Part shown: piece by piece, positions 49,878-59,303 of the stretch
Position numbering within the stretch: the first letter of the stretch is position 1
Layout of the letters: every line of letters begins with the position of its first letter
Origin: Saccharopolyspora_C sp040643635
GTDB lineage: Bacteria > Actinomycetota > Actinomycetes > Mycobacteriales > Pseudonocardiaceae
Direction of reading: 5' to 3'
DNA: 64,000 nucleotides
Assembly: GCF_040643635.1 (NCBI RefSeq)
Contig: NZ_JBEYUS010000020.1
Coordinates: forward strand, 1-64,000
Translations under genes and position numbers: made by a program
Notes under the pieces: model-generated
Seen by the model: the letters and a program-made list of their open reading frames with translations, nothing else
Databases searched by the model: none
What the model was told of the DNA's origin: nothing

Positions 49878-52253
49878 GTGACTCAGCCACCGCACCGACT
49901 CCTGCTGGTCAGCGCCACCATCGGGGAAGGGCACAACGCCACGGCGCGGGCCGTGGAAGAGGCCGCCCGCGCCCGCTGGCCGGAATGCACCGTCACCTGG
50001 GTGGACGCGCTGCAGGTGATGGGTTCCTGGGTGCCCGCCGCCTTCCAGCGCATCTACGTCACCAACGTCGAACGCACCCCCTGGCTGTACGACTTCTTCT
50101 ACGCCGCGCTGTGGCGGCAGCGCTGGTTCGCCGACGGCTGCCGCCGGTTCGTCGGCTCCTGGTGCGGGCGCAGGCTGCGGCCCGTGCTGGCCGAGCACCG
50201 CCCTGATCTGGTCGTGTCCACCTACCCGCTGGGGACCGCAGGGCTAGACTGGCTGCGCGGGCGCGGCGAGCTCGACGTGCCGATCGCGGCGGTGATCTCC
50301 GATTTCGCGCCGCACCCGTTCTGGGTGTACTCGCGCATCGACCTGCACTACGTGATGAGCGAGAACGGGCTGCGCGCCGCGCGCCGCGCCCAGCCGCGCT
50401 CGGTGCACGCGGTGAGCGCCCCGCCGGTGGAGCGCCGGTTCCGGCCGCGGGACAAGGCGGCGGCCCGCCGCGACTGCGGACTGCCCCCCGAAGGGCGGGT
50501 GCTGCTGATCTCGTGCGGTTCGCTCGGCTTCGGTTCCGTGGAGCGGGCCGCCGACGCGGCGCTGCGCACCGCGATCGACCGGGTGGTGGTGCTGTGCGGC
50601 CACAACGGAACGCTGCTGCGGCGGCTGCGGGACCGCGCCGACCGGGACCCGCGGCTGCTGCCGCTGAGCTGGGTGCGCGCCGTGCCCGACTACACCGCGG
50701 CCGCCGACGTGGTGGTCACCAACGCGGGCGGTGCCACGGCGTTGGAGGCGCTCGCGTGCGCGCGGCCGGTGCTCATGGTGGAACCGATCGCCGGGCACGG
50801 CCGCGCCAACGCGGAGCTGATGGCCGAGGACGGGCTCGCCGAGCTGTGCGAGGACGCGGACGCGCTGGCCGGTGCGCTGCAACGCCTGCTCGACGAGCCG
50901 GGAGCGCTGCACGCGGCCGAGCAGCGGGTGCACGAGCACCTGCGGGACACCGGCCGGTTCGCCGACCAGGTCGCCGCCCTCGCCGACCTGCGCCCCCAGC
51001 CGCGGTCGCGCCGGCTGCGCGGGCAGGACGCGTTCTTCGTGCACGCCGCCACCCCGGAGGTGCCGCAGCGCACCGGTGCGGTGCTGACCCTGAGCGATCC
51101 GGACCGGGTGATGACGACCGCGGACTGGATCGACCACCTCGGCGGTCTGATCACCAGCCGGGCGCCGCGGCTGCCGATGCTGCACCACCGGATCAGCGGC
51201 GGCCGCCGGATCCCGGTTCGCGAGCTCTCGGTCCCCGAGCACCTCGGCCACCAGGAGCTCAGCGGCGAGCCCGGCGAACGGGAGCGGGTGGAACGGGAGT
51301 TCTTCACCGCCCCGCTGCGCGCCGACCGGCCGCCGTGGGCGATGAAGGTGCTGCGCGAACCGGGATCGGCGCAGGTCGTGCTGCTGGTGTCGATGCACCA
51401 CGCGCTCGGCGACGGGCTGGTGATGACCTCGACGCTGCTGCGGCTGCTCACCGACGACCCCCGGGAGGAAGAGCCGCCCGCCGGCCCGGAGCCGACCGGC
51501 CCGCGGCGGGCGCTGGTGGTGCTGCGCGGAGTGCTCGGGCTGGTCGCCGCGAACGCGGTGCCCGCGGGGCGACCGGCGCGGCGCAGCACCTCGTCCCGCC
51601 GCTTCGCGTGGGTGGAGCTCCCCACCGATCAGGTGCGCCGCACCGCGGCCGCGCACCGGGTCAGCCGCACCGCCCTGCTGCTGGCGGTGCTGGCGGAGGC
51701 GCTGCACCGGATGGACGAGAACGACACCACGCAGCGCTCGCTGCGCGCGATGGTGCCGCGCGGCACCGGGCGCGGCGCCTGGTGGTTCGGCAACCACGCG
51801 GCGGGGGTCGCGGTGGACCTGCCGCTGGGGCCGATGTCGCCGCGCCGGCGCCTCTCCGAGATCGCCGCTCGGCTGGACCGGGCGCAGCGCGGCGGCAGGC
51901 CGATCGCCGCGGCCGCGGTGCTGAGCGCGCTGGGCGTGCTGCCCGCGCCGCTGCACGCGAAGGCGGTCCGGTCGATGTACCGGGGCCGGTTCTTCCAGGC
52001 CATCGTCTCGATCATGCCCGGCCGGTCCGAGGAGCCGCGGATCGCCGGTGCCCGGTTGCACACCGTGCACCCGGTGCTCCCGTTGGCCACCGGGGTGGGC
52101 CTGGCGCTCGGCGTGATCCACTGGGCCGAGCACACCGGCATCGGCATCACCACGGATCCCGGTTCGTTCCCGGACGTGGACGAGTTCGCCGACCGGTTCC
52201 GGCAGGCCTTCGCCGCGCTCGGCGACCCGGCACCGGTGGGCGTCGGCTCGTGA
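49878..52253 (+). CDS. Fusion: GT28 (MGDG-synthase-like) glycosyltransferase and WS/DGAT-like acyltransferase
   Basis: A 791-residue two-part protein. Residues 1-375 are a diacylglycerol glycosyltransferase-like domain: LLLVSATIGEGHNATARAVEEA (MGDG synthase motif), VVSTYPLGTAGLDWL, VLLISCGSLGFGS, and the nucleotide-sugar site VVTNAGGATALEALACARPVL. Residues 390-790 match the wax-ester synthase/diacylglycerol acyltransferase family: HHxxxDG as MHHALGDGLVM near 506, and PLRADRPPWAMKVL and MVPRGTGRGAWWFGNHAAGV. The fusion suggests a single product that is glycosylated and acylated, such as an acylated glycolipid. The start is the GTG at 49878. It is coupled to a DMT transporter gene by GTGA overlap. 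Confidence 0.85.
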   Translation: MTQPPHRLLLVSATIGEGHNATARAVEEAARARWPECTVTWVDALQVMGSWVPAAFQRIYVTNVERTPWLYDFFYAALWRQRWFADGCRRFVGSWCGRRLRPVLAEHRPDLVVSTYPLGTAGLDWLRGRGELDVPIAAVISDFAPHPFWVYSRIDLHYVMSENGLRAARRAQPRSVHAVSAPPVERRFRPRDKAAARRDCGLPPEGRVLLISCGSLGFGSVERAADAALRTAIDRVVVLCGHNGTLLRRLRDRADRDPRLLPLSWVRAVPDYTAAADVVVTNAGGATALEALACARPVLMVEPIAGHGRANAELMAEDGLAELCEDADALAGALQRLLDEPGALHAAEQRVHEHLRDTGRFADQVAALADLRPQPRSRRLRGQDAFFVHAATPEVPQRTGAVLTLSDPDRVMTTADWIDHLGGLITSRAPRLPMLHHRISGGRRIPVRELSVPEHLGHQELSGEPGERERVEREFFTAPLRADRPPWAMKVLREPGSAQVVLLVSMHHALGDGLVMTSTLLRLLTDDPREEEPPAGPEPTGPRRALVVLRGVLGLVAANAVPAGRPARRSTSSRRFAWVELPTDQVRRTAAAHRVSRTALLLAVLAEALHRMDENDTTQRSLRAMVPRGTGRGAWWFGNHAAGVAVDLPLGPMSPRRRLSEIAARLDRAQRGGRPIAAAAVLSALGVLPAPLHAKAVRSMYRGRFFQAIVSIMPGRSEEPRIAGARLHTVHPVLPLATGVGLALGVIHWAEHTGIGITTDPGSFPDVDEFADRFRQAFAALGDPAPVGVGS

Positions 52254-53149
52254 GCTCCACGGGCACGATGCTGGGGGTCGCGGTCCCGGCCGCCGTGCTC
52301 GGCGCGGCCGGGTTCGGCCTGGCCAGCGCGGTGCAGCAGCGCGCCACCAAGCAGGTGCCGACCAGCCGCACGCTCGATCCGCGGCTGCTGTGGGACCTGG
52401 TGCGCAAGCCGATCTGGCTGCTGAGCATCGGCACGGTGCTAGCCGGGCTGTCGCTGCAGATGGTGGCGCTGGCGTTCGGTCCGCTGGTGCTGGTGCAGCC
52501 GCTACTGGTGACCTCGGTGCTGTTCGGCGCGGTGTTCGCGGCGGGCATGGCGCACCGCAGGCTGGACCGGGTGCTGGTGCTCGGGGCGCTGGCGGTGATG
52601 GCAGGGCTGGCGGCGTTCCTGCTGCTGGCGAGGCCCACCGGTGAGGGCACGGGGTTCACCACGACGACCGATGTGCGGCCGCTGGCGGTGGTGCTGGCGC
52701 TGGTGGTGCTGGCCTGCGTGCTCACCGCGAACCGGTTCCCCGGGGAGGTGCGGGTGCTGGCGCTGGCGCTGGCCACCGGGGTGCTCTACGGCGTGACGGC
52801 GGGCCTGATCAAGGTGGTGGCCGAGCAGCTGCGGCACGGCGGCATCGCGGAACCGTTCACGCATCCGACGCTGTACGTGGTGTGCGCGCTGGGGCCGGTG
52901 GGGTTCCTGCTGAGCCAGAACACCTTCCAGCAGGGCCGGTTCATCTCCCCCGCCCTCGCGGTGATCACCGCGGCCGATCCGCTGGTGGGGATGGCGATCG
53001 GGGTGAGCTGGCTCGGTGAACGCGTCGAGACGGCACCGGGCGCGCTGGTGGGGCAGGCGCTGGCCGGGGTGGTGCTGATGGCGGGGATCTGGGTGCTCAC
53101 GCACCGCGGCGAGCACCTGCGCAGGGCCATCGAGGAGGGCTCCGGGTGA
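52250..53149 (+). CDS. DMT family membrane transporter
   Basis: A 299-residue protein with about nine membrane helices, resembling the drug/metabolite transporter (EamA-like) superfamily. LGVAVPAAVLGAAGFGLASAVQQRATKQV is the first part and LVLVQPLLVTSVLFGAVFAAGM, GFLLSQNTFQQGRFISPALAVI and ADPLVGMAIGVSWLGE are typical. The GTG at 52250 overlaps the stop of the glycosyltransferase-acyltransferase fusion, and its own stop overlaps the next gene's start. By context it may flip or export the fusion's lipid product, but small-solute transport is equally possible. Confidence 0.82.
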   Translation: MSSTGTMLGVAVPAAVLGAAGFGLASAVQQRATKQVPTSRTLDPRLLWDLVRKPIWLLSIGTVLAGLSLQMVALAFGPLVLVQPLLVTSVLFGAVFAAGMAHRRLDRVLVLGALAVMAGLAAFLLLARPTGEGTGFTTTTDVRPLAVVLALVVLACVLTANRFPGEVRVLALALATGVLYGVTAGLIKVVAEQLRHGGIAEPFTHPTLYVVCALGPVGFLLSQNTFQQGRFISPALAVITAADPLVGMAIGVSWLGERVETAPGALVGQALAGVVLMAGIWVLTHRGEHLRRAIEEGSG

Positions 53150-53859
53150 GGTCCCGGACCGCGCTGGTGACCGGTGCGTCCTCCGGCATCGGCGCCGCCC
53201 TGGCGCTGGAGCTGGGCGCGTCGGGGTGGGATCCGGTGCTGGTGGGCCGGGACCGGGAGCGGCTGGTCGCGGTGGCGCGGCGCAGCGGCGGTCGGGCGCT
53301 GGTGGCGGACCTGGCCGATCCGGACGCGGTGCACCGGGTAGCGGAGGTCGCCGCCGACACCGATCTGCTGATCAACAACGCCGGGGCAGGGTGCGCGGGC
53401 CCGCTGCCGGAGATGTCGGCGGCTCGGATCGCGGAGCTGGTCGCGCTGAACCTCACCGCCCCGCTGCAGCTGACCCGCGCCGCGCTGCCCGGGTTGGCGG
53501 CGCGCGGCGGGCGGGTCGGGTTCGTCTCCTCCATCGCCGCGACCGGGGTGCGGCAGGAGGCGGTGTACTCGGCGACGAAGGCGGGGCTGCGGGCGTTCGC
53601 GGCGAGCGTCGCGCACGAGGGCGTGCCGGTGACCACCGTGTTCCCCGGGCTGGTCGCCACCCGCTTCTTCGCAGGCCGTGCCGCCCCGGTGCGCCGGTTC
53701 CCGCGGCCGGTCCCGCCGGAGCGGGTGGCGCGGGTGCTGCTGCGGGCGCTGGAGGCGGGCACCGCAGAGGTGTTCGTGCCGAGCTGGCTGGGCCTCGCCG
53801 CCCGGGTGCACGGCGCGCTGCCCGCCACCTTCCACCGGCTGGCCCACCGCTTCGGTTGA
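53146..53859 (+). CDS. SDR family oxidoreductase (third gene of fusion operon)
   Basis: A 237-residue short-chain dehydrogenase. Cofactor motif ALVTGASSGIGAALALEL, NNAGAG, catalytic Ser in FVSSIAATG and YSATK. The C-terminal LRALEAGTAEVFVPSWLGLAAR resembles reductases acting on lipids or keto-acyl substrates. The GTG start overlaps the transporter's stop by 4 nt, so it is part of the operon led by the glycosyltransferase-acyltransferase fusion. A possible role is reduction of a keto lipid. Confidence 0.88.
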   Translation: MRSRTALVTGASSGIGAALALELGASGWDPVLVGRDRERLVAVARRSGGRALVADLADPDAVHRVAEVAADTDLLINNAGAGCAGPLPEMSAARIAELVALNLTAPLQLTRAALPGLAARGGRVGFVSSIAATGVRQEAVYSATKAGLRAFAASVAHEGVPVTTVFPGLVATRFFAGRAAPVRRFPRPVPPERVARVLLRALEAGTAEVFVPSWLGLAARVHGALPATFHRLAHRFG

Positions 53860-53874
53860 GGGCCGCGCACGAGA

Positions 53875-53908
53875 ACGGCCCACCGACCCGGACGGATCGG
53901 TGGGCCGT
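53875..53908. terminator. Bidirectional terminator hairpin
   Basis: ACGGCCCACCGA / TCGGTGGGCCGT, a perfect 12-bp stem with a 10-nt loop, between the convergent SDR and VC0807-like genes (16 nt past the SDR stop). Confidence 0.7.
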
Positions 53909-53922
53909 GGGCCGCGCGGTGC

Positions 53923-54573
53923 TCAGGCCGTGCGGGCGAACCGCAGCGTGATCCCTTCACCGCGCAGTTCGCGCCGCAGCCACCAGATGGAGGCGATCGC
54001 CGCCACCGCGACCAGGCTGAACGAGCCGGCGGTGCTGGCCAGCAGGAAGTGCCCGATGGTCGCCTGGGCGAGCGCCCACAGCGTGGTGAACCCGTTGATC
54101 GTGAACACCAGCGCCCACAGCAGCGACACCCGCCGGAAGAACCGCTGCACTCGGGCGTTGCCGATCAGCGACGGCGGCAGGATGCAGAAGTCGTCGGCGA
54201 GCTTCGCGATGAGCGTGCGCTCGAACAGCAGCGACCCGAGGAACAGCACCGCCACCAGGAAGTTCTGCAGGCTCGGTTCCAGGAAGTACAGGAACGAGCT
54301 GTTCGTGGCGAACCCGACGACGGTCCGCACCACCAGCACCCCGGTGGTCAACATCAGCACCAGCGGCACCTGCAGCCGGAGCACGAGGCGGACGGCGACG
54401 GCGCCGACCCCCCAGACCAGTGCGGCGATCAGGCCACCGGTCAGCCCGGTGAAGGTGAACAGGACGTAGAACAGCACCAGCGGTGCGAGAACCGTTTCGC
54501 CCAGGTGCTTGGCGGCGTGCCACAGGTGCGATGGGAGCGCGTCGAGGTGCACGACCTGCGATGGCTGCTTCAT
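53923..54573 (-). CDS. VC0807-like multi-pass membrane protein
   Basis: A 216-residue membrane protein with about five or six hydrophobic segments (LAPLVLFYVLFTFTGLTGGLIAALVWGVG, VLMLTTGVLVVRTVVGF, VSLLWALVFTINGFTTLWA, broken here into known stretches such as FLVAVLFLGSLLFERTLIA). It resembles VC0807/intracellular septation A-like proteins whose function is unknown. ATG at 54573 begins KQPSQVVHLDALPSHLW. It lies 82 nt downstream of hpnH on the same strand and may be the last gene of the hopanoid operon, so a role in hopanoid-rich membranes is possible. The terminator at 53875 follows it. Confidence 0.7.
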   Translation of the reverse strand: MKQPSQVVHLDALPSHLWHAAKHLGETVLAPLVLFYVLFTFTGLTGGLIAALVWGVGAVAVRLVLRLQVPLVLMLTTGVLVVRTVVGFATNSSFLYFLEPSLQNFLVAVLFLGSLLFERTLIAKLADDFCILPPSLIGNARVQRFFRRVSLLWALVFTINGFTTLWALAQATIGHFLLASTAGSFSLVAVAAIASIWWLRRELRGEGITLRFARTA

Positions 54574-54655
54574 TCGTATCGGTGTCCGTCGTCGGGGGCG
54601 GGACCACAAGGGTAACCGCATCGTTGCTGATCAACAGGGGTGCGGGTGGTATCCC

Positions 54656-55657
54656 TCACCCTTTCAGGGCACGAATGGATTCGCGTAGTGAACCCATCGT
54701 GGCCAGTACCGCGGTCGGTTCGTAACCGCAATGCGCCATGCAGTTGGCGCACCGCGGGTCCCGGCCGCGGCCGTAGGACTCCCAGTCGGTCTCGTCCACG
54801 AGCTCCCGGTAGCTCTGCACGTACCCGTCGCCCATCAGGTAGCAGGGTCGCTGCCAGCCGTGCAGCGAGTAGGACGGGATCGCCCACGCCGTGCAGCCGA
54901 AGTCGACCTTCCCCTCCAGGAAGTCGAGGAACCGCGGCGAGTGGTTGAACCGCCACTTCTTGCGCCTGCCGTCGGCGAAGACCTTCGCGAACAGCTCGCG
55001 GGTCTCGGTGACGCCGAGGAAGTGCTCCTGATCCGGCGCCTTGTCGTAGGCGTAGGCGGGCGAGAGCATCATCTGGTCGACTTCGAGCTCGTCGTTGAGG
55101 TAGTCGAGCACCTCGATCACCGACGCGGGCGTGTCGGTGCTGAAGAACGTGCTGTTGGTGGTGACCCGGAAGCCGCGGCGCTGCGCGTCCCGCACGTTCG
55201 CCACCGCCTGGTCGAACACGCCCTGCTTGCACACCGAGGCGTCGTGGCGCTCCTGCAGCCCGTCGATGTGCACCGCCCAGGAGAAGTACGGGGACGGCGT
55301 GAACTTGTCGATCTTGCGGGGCATCAGCAGCGCGTTGGTGCACAGGTAGACGAACTTCTTGCGCCGCACGAGCTCGGCGACCATCACCTCGATCTCGGGG
55401 TGCATCAGCGGTTCGCCGCCTGCGATGGAGACGACGGGGGCGCCGCACTCCTCGACGGCGGCCAGCGCCCGGTCCACCGGCATCCGCTGCTTGAGCACGC
55501 TGGCGGGGTGCTGGATCTTGCCGCAGCCGGCGCAGGCCAGGTTGCAGGCGAACAGCGGTTCGAGCTCCAGGGTGAGGGCGAACTTCTCGCGTCGCGCGAG
55601 CTTCTGCCGCACGAGGTAGGAGCCGACGCGAACGGCTTGGCGCATCGGAATTCCCAT
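54656..55657 (-). CDS. hpnH: Adenosyl-hopene transferase HpnH (radical SAM)
   Basis: A 333-residue radical SAM enzyme. The 4Fe-4S cluster motif is FACNLACAGCGKIQ (CxxxCxxC). VVSIAGGEPLMHPEIEVM is the SAM-binding GGEP motif. It adds a 5'-deoxyadenosyl group to diploptene to make adenosyl-hopane. The start ATG at 55657 follows GGAGG by 7 nt; ATG at 55645 is an alternative. It lies last of the biosynthetic genes, with hpnG before it in the order of transcription. C-terminal cysteines (DPRCANCMAHCGYE) match HpnH proteins. Confidence 0.95.
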   Translation of the reverse strand: MGIPMRQAVRVGSYLVRQKLARREKFALTLELEPLFACNLACAGCGKIQHPASVLKQRMPVDRALAAVEECGAPVVSIAGGEPLMHPEIEVMVAELVRRKKFVYLCTNALLMPRKIDKFTPSPYFSWAVHIDGLQERHDASVCKQGVFDQAVANVRDAQRRGFRVTTNSTFFSTDTPASVIEVLDYLNDELEVDQMMLSPAYAYDKAPDQEHFLGVTETRELFAKVFADGRRKKWRFNHSPRFLDFLEGKVDFGCTAWAIPSYSLHGWQRPCYLMGDGYVQSYRELVDETDWESYGRGRDPRCANCMAHCGYEPTAVLATMGSLRESIRALKG

Positions 55658-55703
55658 GTCAGTACCTCCAGCACGGTTCGGGTGGGGGCGGGACGCCGGG
55701 TCG

Positions 55704-56351
55704 TCACCGCGGTCGGTCGGGTGCGGTGCGCCGACATCGGTGCGGGGACGCGGCCCACGCGGTCACGACGGGAGCGAGCCGCCGCAGCCGCAGCAGGGCG
55801 CGCACCCCGCGGCCGGGGGTGCGCGGGTGCAGCAGCGGGGTCCGCGCGGTGTCGACGACGACCCGCACCACGGCGCACAGCCGCTCCCCCGCCGAGCGGG
55901 CCAGGGCTGCGGATTCCATGTCCACCGCCACCACGCCCGTGGTGGCCAGGGCGGCGCGTTCGGCACCGCCGACCACGTGGTCGGCGCTGGCGACCGGGCC
56001 GACGAGCACCGGGAATCCGGCGGCGCGCAACCGGGCGGCCAGCGCGTGCGCGGCGGGCAGCCGGACGGTGCCTGCCTCGTCGCGGATCTCGTCGGCGACC
56101 ACGACGGCACCGGGCCCGGTCGCACCGACTCCCCCGGCCAGGCCGAGCACGACCGGCGCGTCACCGGGCCCCAGCGGGACCCCGGCGATGGTGCGCGCGC
56201 TGCGCCACGGGCCGAGCCCGGTGCGCAGCACCGGCGAGGTGGTCGCGCCGCGCAGCGCGGCCGCCTCGCAGCGCAGCGGCGCGCACAGCAGCACCCGGGG
56301 ACCGGTGGGGGCTCCCCAGGTCCGCCGCTGCGCCGCCGCGTTCACCGCCAC
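55704..56351 (-). CDS. hpnG: Nucleoside phosphorylase-like HpnG
   Basis: A 215-residue protein of the purine nucleoside phosphorylase family. VLLCAPLRCEAAALR, VVLGLAGGVGATGPG and the key VVAVDMESAALARSAG (ribose-binding Met-Glu) fit HpnG. It removes adenine from adenosyl-hopane to give ribosyl-hopane, acting with HpnH. It starts (GTG at 56351) 7 nt after the shc stop and is followed by hpnH, a standard arrangement. Confidence 0.88.
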   Translation of the reverse strand: MAVNAAAQRRTWGAPTGPRVLLCAPLRCEAAALRGATTSPVLRTGLGPWRSARTIAGVPLGPGDAPVVLGLAGGVGATGPGAVVVADEIRDEAGTVRLPAAHALAARLRAAGFPVLVGPVASADHVVGGAERAALATTGVVAVDMESAALARSAGERLCAVVRVVVDTARTPLLHPRTPGRGVRALLRLRRLAPVVTAWAASPHRCRRTAPDRPR

Positions 56352-56358
56352 GCCCCGA

Positions 56359-58296
56359 TCACCGCTCGGCGACCGCGCGCTCGTACCGGCCGAGCGCGGT
56401 GAGCGGGAAGATCAACCGGTACAGGTGGTAGTTGATCGAGAAGTCGCCGGGGAACCCGGTGCCCGTGTAGTGCGGTTCGTCCCAGGTGCCGTCCGCGCGC
56501 TGGGTGGCGGCCAGGTGCTCGACGCCGTTGCGCACCGCGTCGGTGGTGTGCCTGCCGAGCGCGAGCAGCGCCATCAGCGCCCACCCGGTCTGCGAGGCCG
56601 TGGAGGTGCCGACACCGATCCAGCGCTCGTCGGTGTAGGAGCGCATGTCCTCGCCCCAGCCCCCGTCGGCGTTCTGGTGCTGCTCCAGCCAGCGCGCCGC
56701 GCGCCGCAACGACGGGTGGTTCGCGGGCACGCCGGCCTCGATCAGCGCGGGCACCACCGCCCCGGTGCCGTACACGTGGTTGGCGCCCCAGCGGCCGAAC
56801 CAGGAGCCCCCGGATTCCTGGTTCTCCAGCAGCCACCGGACTCCGGCGCGCACCGCCGGGTCGTCGCGGTGCCCGACCGCGGACAGCGCCTCCACCACGT
56901 GCGCGGTGACGTCCGCCGACGGCGGGTCGATGACCTCGCCGAAGTCGCAGAACGGCAACCTGGTGACGAGCTTGCGGGTGTTGTCCGCGTCGAACGCGCC
57001 CCAGCCGCCGTCGCGGGACTGCATGCCGCGCAGCCAGTGCACGCCGCGGTCGATGGCGCGCCGCAGCTCGCCCGGCTTGCTGTGCTCGACGCGGTTGAGC
57101 GCCAGCAGCGCCACCGCGGTGTCGTCGGTGTCCGGGTAGCCGTCGTTCTCGAACTCGAAGGCCCATCCGCCGGGCGCCAGGTTCGGCCTGCGCACCGCCC
57201 AGTCGCCGGTGACCCGGACCTCCTCGTCGAGCAGGTAGTCCGCGGCGCAGCGCAGCGCCGGGTGGTCGGCGGGCAGCCCGGAGTCGCGCAGCGCCTGCAC
57301 GGTCAGCACGGTGTCCCACACCGGCGACTGGCAGGCCTCCAGCCTGCGCACCGGCCCGTCCGGGGTCTGCTCGTGCACGGTGAACCCGTCGAGCCCGGCG
57401 ATGCCCTCCCGCAGCACCGGGTGCTCCAGCGGGTAGCCGAGCAGGTGCAGCGCCAGCAGCGAGTACACCCACGGCGGCTGGATGCCGCCCCACGACCCGT
57501 CGGCCTCCTGGCGGGCCACGATCCACTCGGCGGCGCGGCGCATCGACAGTTCCCGCAGCGAGCGAAGCGGACGGCGCTGGTAGCGGTGCAGCACCGCGTC
57601 GAGCGCGTGGAACGCCCGGTCCCACGGGCCGGTGGAGCGCTGCGGGACGCGTCCGGTGCGCAGCTCCCCGACACTCACCCCCAGGTCGCGGCGCGGCCGC
57701 AGCGTGCACACCACGGTCAGCGGCACCACGGTCTGCCGGGCCCAGCACGCCCAGTCGGCGAGGTTCAGCGGCACCGACGCGCCCAGCAGCACCACTTCCG
57801 GCGGCATCGCGGGCAGCTCGTCCCAGGACCACTCGCCGAACAGCGCCAGCCAGATCCGGGTGAACACCCGGGTCGCCTCGATGCCGCCGTGGGTGAGGAC
57901 CCAGCTCCGGGCCGCCACCATGTGCTCGGCTTCGGGATCGTCACCCGCGAGCTTGAGCGCGGTGTAGGCCTCGACGGTGGTGGACAGGTCGCCGGGTCCG
58001 CCGAAGAACGTCGCCCAGGTGCCGTCCTCGCGCTGCTGGGAGCGGATCCAGCGCGCGGTGCGCTCGGTCTCGGCGGGCGTGCGGATGCCGAGGAACTGGC
58101 GCATCAGCAGGTCTTCGGCGTCCATCGTGACGTTGGTCTGCAGCTCCCCCTTCCACCAGCCGTCGGTGTCCTGCAGGGACAGCAGGTGCTCCTGGGCCGA
58201 CAGCAGGGCCGCGTGCGCGCGGACACCGCTGCCCAGCGGCAGGTCCGGCAGGGTCTGGTCTTCGGTCCCGGATCGGGTCAGCTGTTCGGTCACCAT
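56359..58296 (-). CDS. shc: Squalene-hopene cyclase
   Basis: A 645-residue cyclase that folds squalene to hopene and hopanol in one step. The catalytic DXDD motif is GYPDTDDTAVALL, near residue 389. Multiple QW repeats are visible (LLSLQDTDGWWKGEL, RWIRSQQREDGTWATF, QEADGSWGGIQ, QSRDGGWGAF, QNADGGWGED, QRADGTWDE). Length fits bacterial SHC. ATG at 58296 overlaps the end of the prenyl synthase gene by 7 nt. It is the central gene of the hopanoid operon; hopanoids act in the membrane as sterol-like stabilisers. Confidence 0.97.
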   Translation of the reverse strand: MVTEQLTRSGTEDQTLPDLPLGSGVRAHAALLSAQEHLLSLQDTDGWWKGELQTNVTMDAEDLLMRQFLGIRTPAETERTARWIRSQQREDGTWATFFGGPGDLSTTVEAYTALKLAGDDPEAEHMVAARSWVLTHGGIEATRVFTRIWLALFGEWSWDELPAMPPEVVLLGASVPLNLADWACWARQTVVPLTVVCTLRPRRDLGVSVGELRTGRVPQRSTGPWDRAFHALDAVLHRYQRRPLRSLRELSMRRAAEWIVARQEADGSWGGIQPPWVYSLLALHLLGYPLEHPVLREGIAGLDGFTVHEQTPDGPVRRLEACQSPVWDTVLTVQALRDSGLPADHPALRCAADYLLDEEVRVTGDWAVRRPNLAPGGWAFEFENDGYPDTDDTAVALLALNRVEHSKPGELRRAIDRGVHWLRGMQSRDGGWGAFDADNTRKLVTRLPFCDFGEVIDPPSADVTAHVVEALSAVGHRDDPAVRAGVRWLLENQESGGSWFGRWGANHVYGTGAVVPALIEAGVPANHPSLRRAARWLEQHQNADGGWGEDMRSYTDERWIGVGTSTASQTGWALMALLALGRHTTDAVRNGVEHLAATQRADGTWDEPHYTGTGFPGDFSINYHLYRLIFPLTALGRYERAVAER

Positions 58297-59303
58297 TGCC
58301 TCCGCACGATGAATTCCGCGAGTTCGGTCAGGGCGTCCACCGCGGCGCAGGTCCGGCCGCCGGTGGGCAGTTGCGCGAGCGCGGCGGTGAGCCTGCGTTC
58401 GCATTCGGTCTCGGCCCATTCCTTCGACCCGGCCTGCCGCACGAGGTCGGCGGCGAGTTCGGCGCGGTCGCCGACGAGTTGCTCGGGTTCCTGGTAGAGC
58501 CGGTGCAGCCGCTCCCCTGCCGCGGTACCGGAGGTGAGGGCGTGCACGACGGGCGCGGTCTTCTTCCGCGCCCGCACGTCGGAGAGCACCGGCTTGCCGG
58601 TGGTCGCCGGGTCTCCCCACAGGCCGAGCAGGTCGTCGACGAGCTGGAAGGCCATGCCCAGCTCCTCGCCGAAGGTCCGCAGCCGGGCGACGACGGCGGT
58701 GTCGGCGCCCGCGGCGAGCGCGCCGAGCCCGCAGGCGCAGCCGAGCAGCGCCGCGGTCTTGCCCTCGACCATCCGCAGGCATTCGCCGAGCCCCACGTCG
58801 TGCCGCCGTTCGAAGTCGAGGTCGGCGGCCTGCCCGACGATGAGCCGTCCGGTGGCGGAGCCGAGCATCCGCACCGCGTCGGCGGCGTGCGCGACGGGCG
58901 CGTCGACGAGGACGCTGGTGCCGAGCGCGAGCAGCGCGTCCCCGGCCAGCAGCGCGGCGGGCCTGCCGAACACCGTCCAGGCCGTGGGCCGGTGCCGCCG
59001 GGAGGTGTCGTCGTCCATCAGGTCGTCGTGCAGCAGCGAGAAGTTGTGCACCAGCTCCACCGCGGCGGCTTCCCGGAACGGCGCGGGCGCGTCGTCGACG
59101 GCGGCGGCCGCGGCGAGCAGCACCAGCGCGGGCCGCAGCGCCTTGCCGGTGCGGCCGTCGGGGCTGCCGTCGGCGTGCACCCAGCCGAAGTGGTACTCGC
59201 AGACCAGCCGGGTGTGCTCGTCGAGTTCGCCGACCGCGGCTCGCAGTGCGGGCTCCACCTGCCGCCGCGAGGTGGTCAGCGCGCTGGGGACGGCAATGGT
59301 CAT
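58290..59303 (-). CDS. Polyprenyl (farnesyl-type) diphosphate synthase
   Basis: A 337-residue trans-prenyltransferase. The first aspartate-rich motif is SLLHDDLMDDDTSRRHRPT and the second FQLVDDLLGLWGDPATTGKP; GKALRPALVLLAA holds the IPP-binding Lys-Arg. It should make farnesyl diphosphate, feeding HpnC/HpnD, though chain length is not certain from sequence alone. The ATG at 59303 overlaps the stop of hpnE (ATGA). Such a synthase inside the hopanoid operon is usual in streptomycetes and relatives. Confidence 0.92.
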   Translation of the reverse strand: MTIAVPSALTTSRRQVEPALRAAVGELDEHTRLVCEYHFGWVHADGSPDGRTGKALRPALVLLAAAAAVDDAPAPFREAAAVELVHNFSLLHDDLMDDDTSRRHRPTAWTVFGRPAALLAGDALLALGTSVLVDAPVAHAADAVRMLGSATGRLIVGQAADLDFERRHDVGLGECLRMVEGKTAALLGCACGLGALAAGADTAVVARLRTFGEELGMAFQLVDDLLGLWGDPATTGKPVLSDVRARKKTAPVVHALTSGTAAGERLHRLYQEPEQLVGDRAELAADLVRQAGSKEWAETECERRLTAALAQLPTGGRTCAAVDALTELAEFIVRRQW

